A stretch of 64,000 nucleotides of DNA from Osmia lignaria lignaria. Taxonomy: Eukaryota; Arthropoda; Insecta; Hymenoptera; Megachilidae. Numbering within the stretch: position 1 is the stretch's first letter; each line of letters begins with the position of its first letter. A program made the translations under genes and the position numbers. Below, piece by piece: positions 63,713 to 64,000 of this stretch. The stretch spans positions 6,820,001 through 6,884,000 of the forward strand of contig NW_027478170.1 of the NCBI RefSeq assembly GCF_051020975.1, written 5' to 3'. The notes below the pieces were generated by a model. The model did no database searches. It was not told where the DNA came from and saw nothing but the letters and a program-made list of their open reading frames with translations.

Positions 63713-64000
63713 TTGCAGATTTATCTCAAGGGAAGGGGCCTGACGGACATATTTCGAGATATTTCTTCTTCTTGTTGTTCTTCTTCTGCACAGCTAAGCT
63801 GGAAGTGGCATTTGCGGCTCGCACTAGTGCAGAGTTATCTCAAAGAAAGGGGCCACGGTGTTTCTGTATCTCTATTATGTTGGTGCGGCTTCGGAACTTT
63901 TAAATATCTCGATATATCTCGAAAACTACGCTTCTGATCAAAAAATATCATAGAACATAAATTGTAGGAAACCTAATTCTCTACAAAAAACGTATCTTAA
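63713..64000. repeat. Right-edge partial satellite unit
   Basis: 288 bp of a class-B unit, nearly identical to 63391-63712. Its tail ends with 'acctaattc' and 'aaaaaacgtatc', a variant otherwise seen before the Q head at 61459. The array continues beyond the window. Confidence 0.95.

Larger units (their letters stand above)
1..64000. repeat. 322-bp satellite DNA array filling the window
   Basis: The same 322-bp unit repeats head-to-tail from the first to the last base. Position 1 is in phase with 323, 645 and so on. Unit starts fall on 282 + 322n for n = 0 to 187 without slippage; the array then continues in the same phase minus 3 bp after a single 3-bp deletion. There are 197 complete units plus 281 bp and 288 bp of partial units. 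Units differ from one another almost only by substitutions, commonly around ten to twenty positions by eye, and far fewer between higher-order copies. No inversion, foreign insertion, gene or RNA gene interrupts the array. Such arrays typically form centromeric or pericentromeric heterochromatin; that location is inferred, not seen. Family and species are not recognised. Confidence 0.99.

Noticed and set aside
1..64000. A CRISPR-like repeat/spacer array
   Set aside because: The repeat unit is continuous 322-bp sequence with no unique spacers, and there are no cas genes.
1..64000. A ribosomal intergenic spacer or multicopy gene cluster
   Set aside because: No rRNA, 5S, tRNA, histone or other conserved gene segment lies in any unit.
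1..64000. Telomeric repeats, LTRs, terminal inverted repeats or target-site duplications
   Set aside because: None seen. All long repeats are explained by the 322-bp tandem periodicity and its higher-order copies.

Overview
The whole 64-kb window is one uninterrupted tandem satellite DNA array. The unit is 322 bp, all copies lie head-to-tail in the same orientation, and there is no unique sequence at either edge. Counting units from the TTGCAGAT phase at position 282, there are 281 bp of partial unit, 188 consecutive units of exactly 322 bp (unit starts = 282 + 322n, up to 60496), one 319-bp unit (60818-61136), eight more 322-bp units, and a 288-bp partial unit at the right edge. I see no protein-coding gene, rRNA, tRNA, CRISPR array, mobile element or unique spacer.

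Organism: a eukaryote, from centromeric or other constitutive heterochromatin. A hand-built consensus unit has 126 G+C in 322 (39%) and 11 CpG against about 12 expected. CpG is therefore not depleted, which fits a lightly methylated invertebrate genome better than a vertebrate or plant one. The style of sequence (TTTCGAGATAT boxes, and a GTAG...CTAC dyad next to an A6 run) reminds me of insect satellites. That is an impression from memory, not an identification, and I cannot name a species or satellite family.

Unit anatomy: an ancient internal duplication (about 62 bp and 46 bp, offset about 114-130 bp), a TTC/TTG triplet tract, two direct CGAGATAT boxes facing one or two inverted copies, and an imperfect palindrome near the end. 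Units fall into two linked-variant classes, A and B, which differ at nine sites. A third head variant (Q) always follows a B tail.

Layout: 0.3-2.2 kb, alternating B/Q units. 2.9-12.5 kb, a five-unit higher-order repeat (HOR) in several copies. 5.4-15.4 kb, a 13-unit block and its copy at +5796 bp, partly copied again at 17.3-20.2 kb. 15.4-27 kb, blocks carrying a 'ggggcctgagggac' unit, including a seven-unit HOR in two copies. 30.2-37.3 kb, an 11-unit (3542-bp) HOR in two nearly identical copies. 37.6-44.4 kb, a five-unit HOR in two copies and a two-unit HOR in three. 44.4-48.6 kb, a mosaic. 48.6-60.2 kb, a more diverged sub-family with 11-, 8- and 7-unit spaced copies. 60.2-64 kb, the 319-bp unit and near-identical single units. 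Several units are in-register chimeras of two neighbours, the footprint of unequal crossover or gene conversion that kept the unit length at exactly 322 bp.
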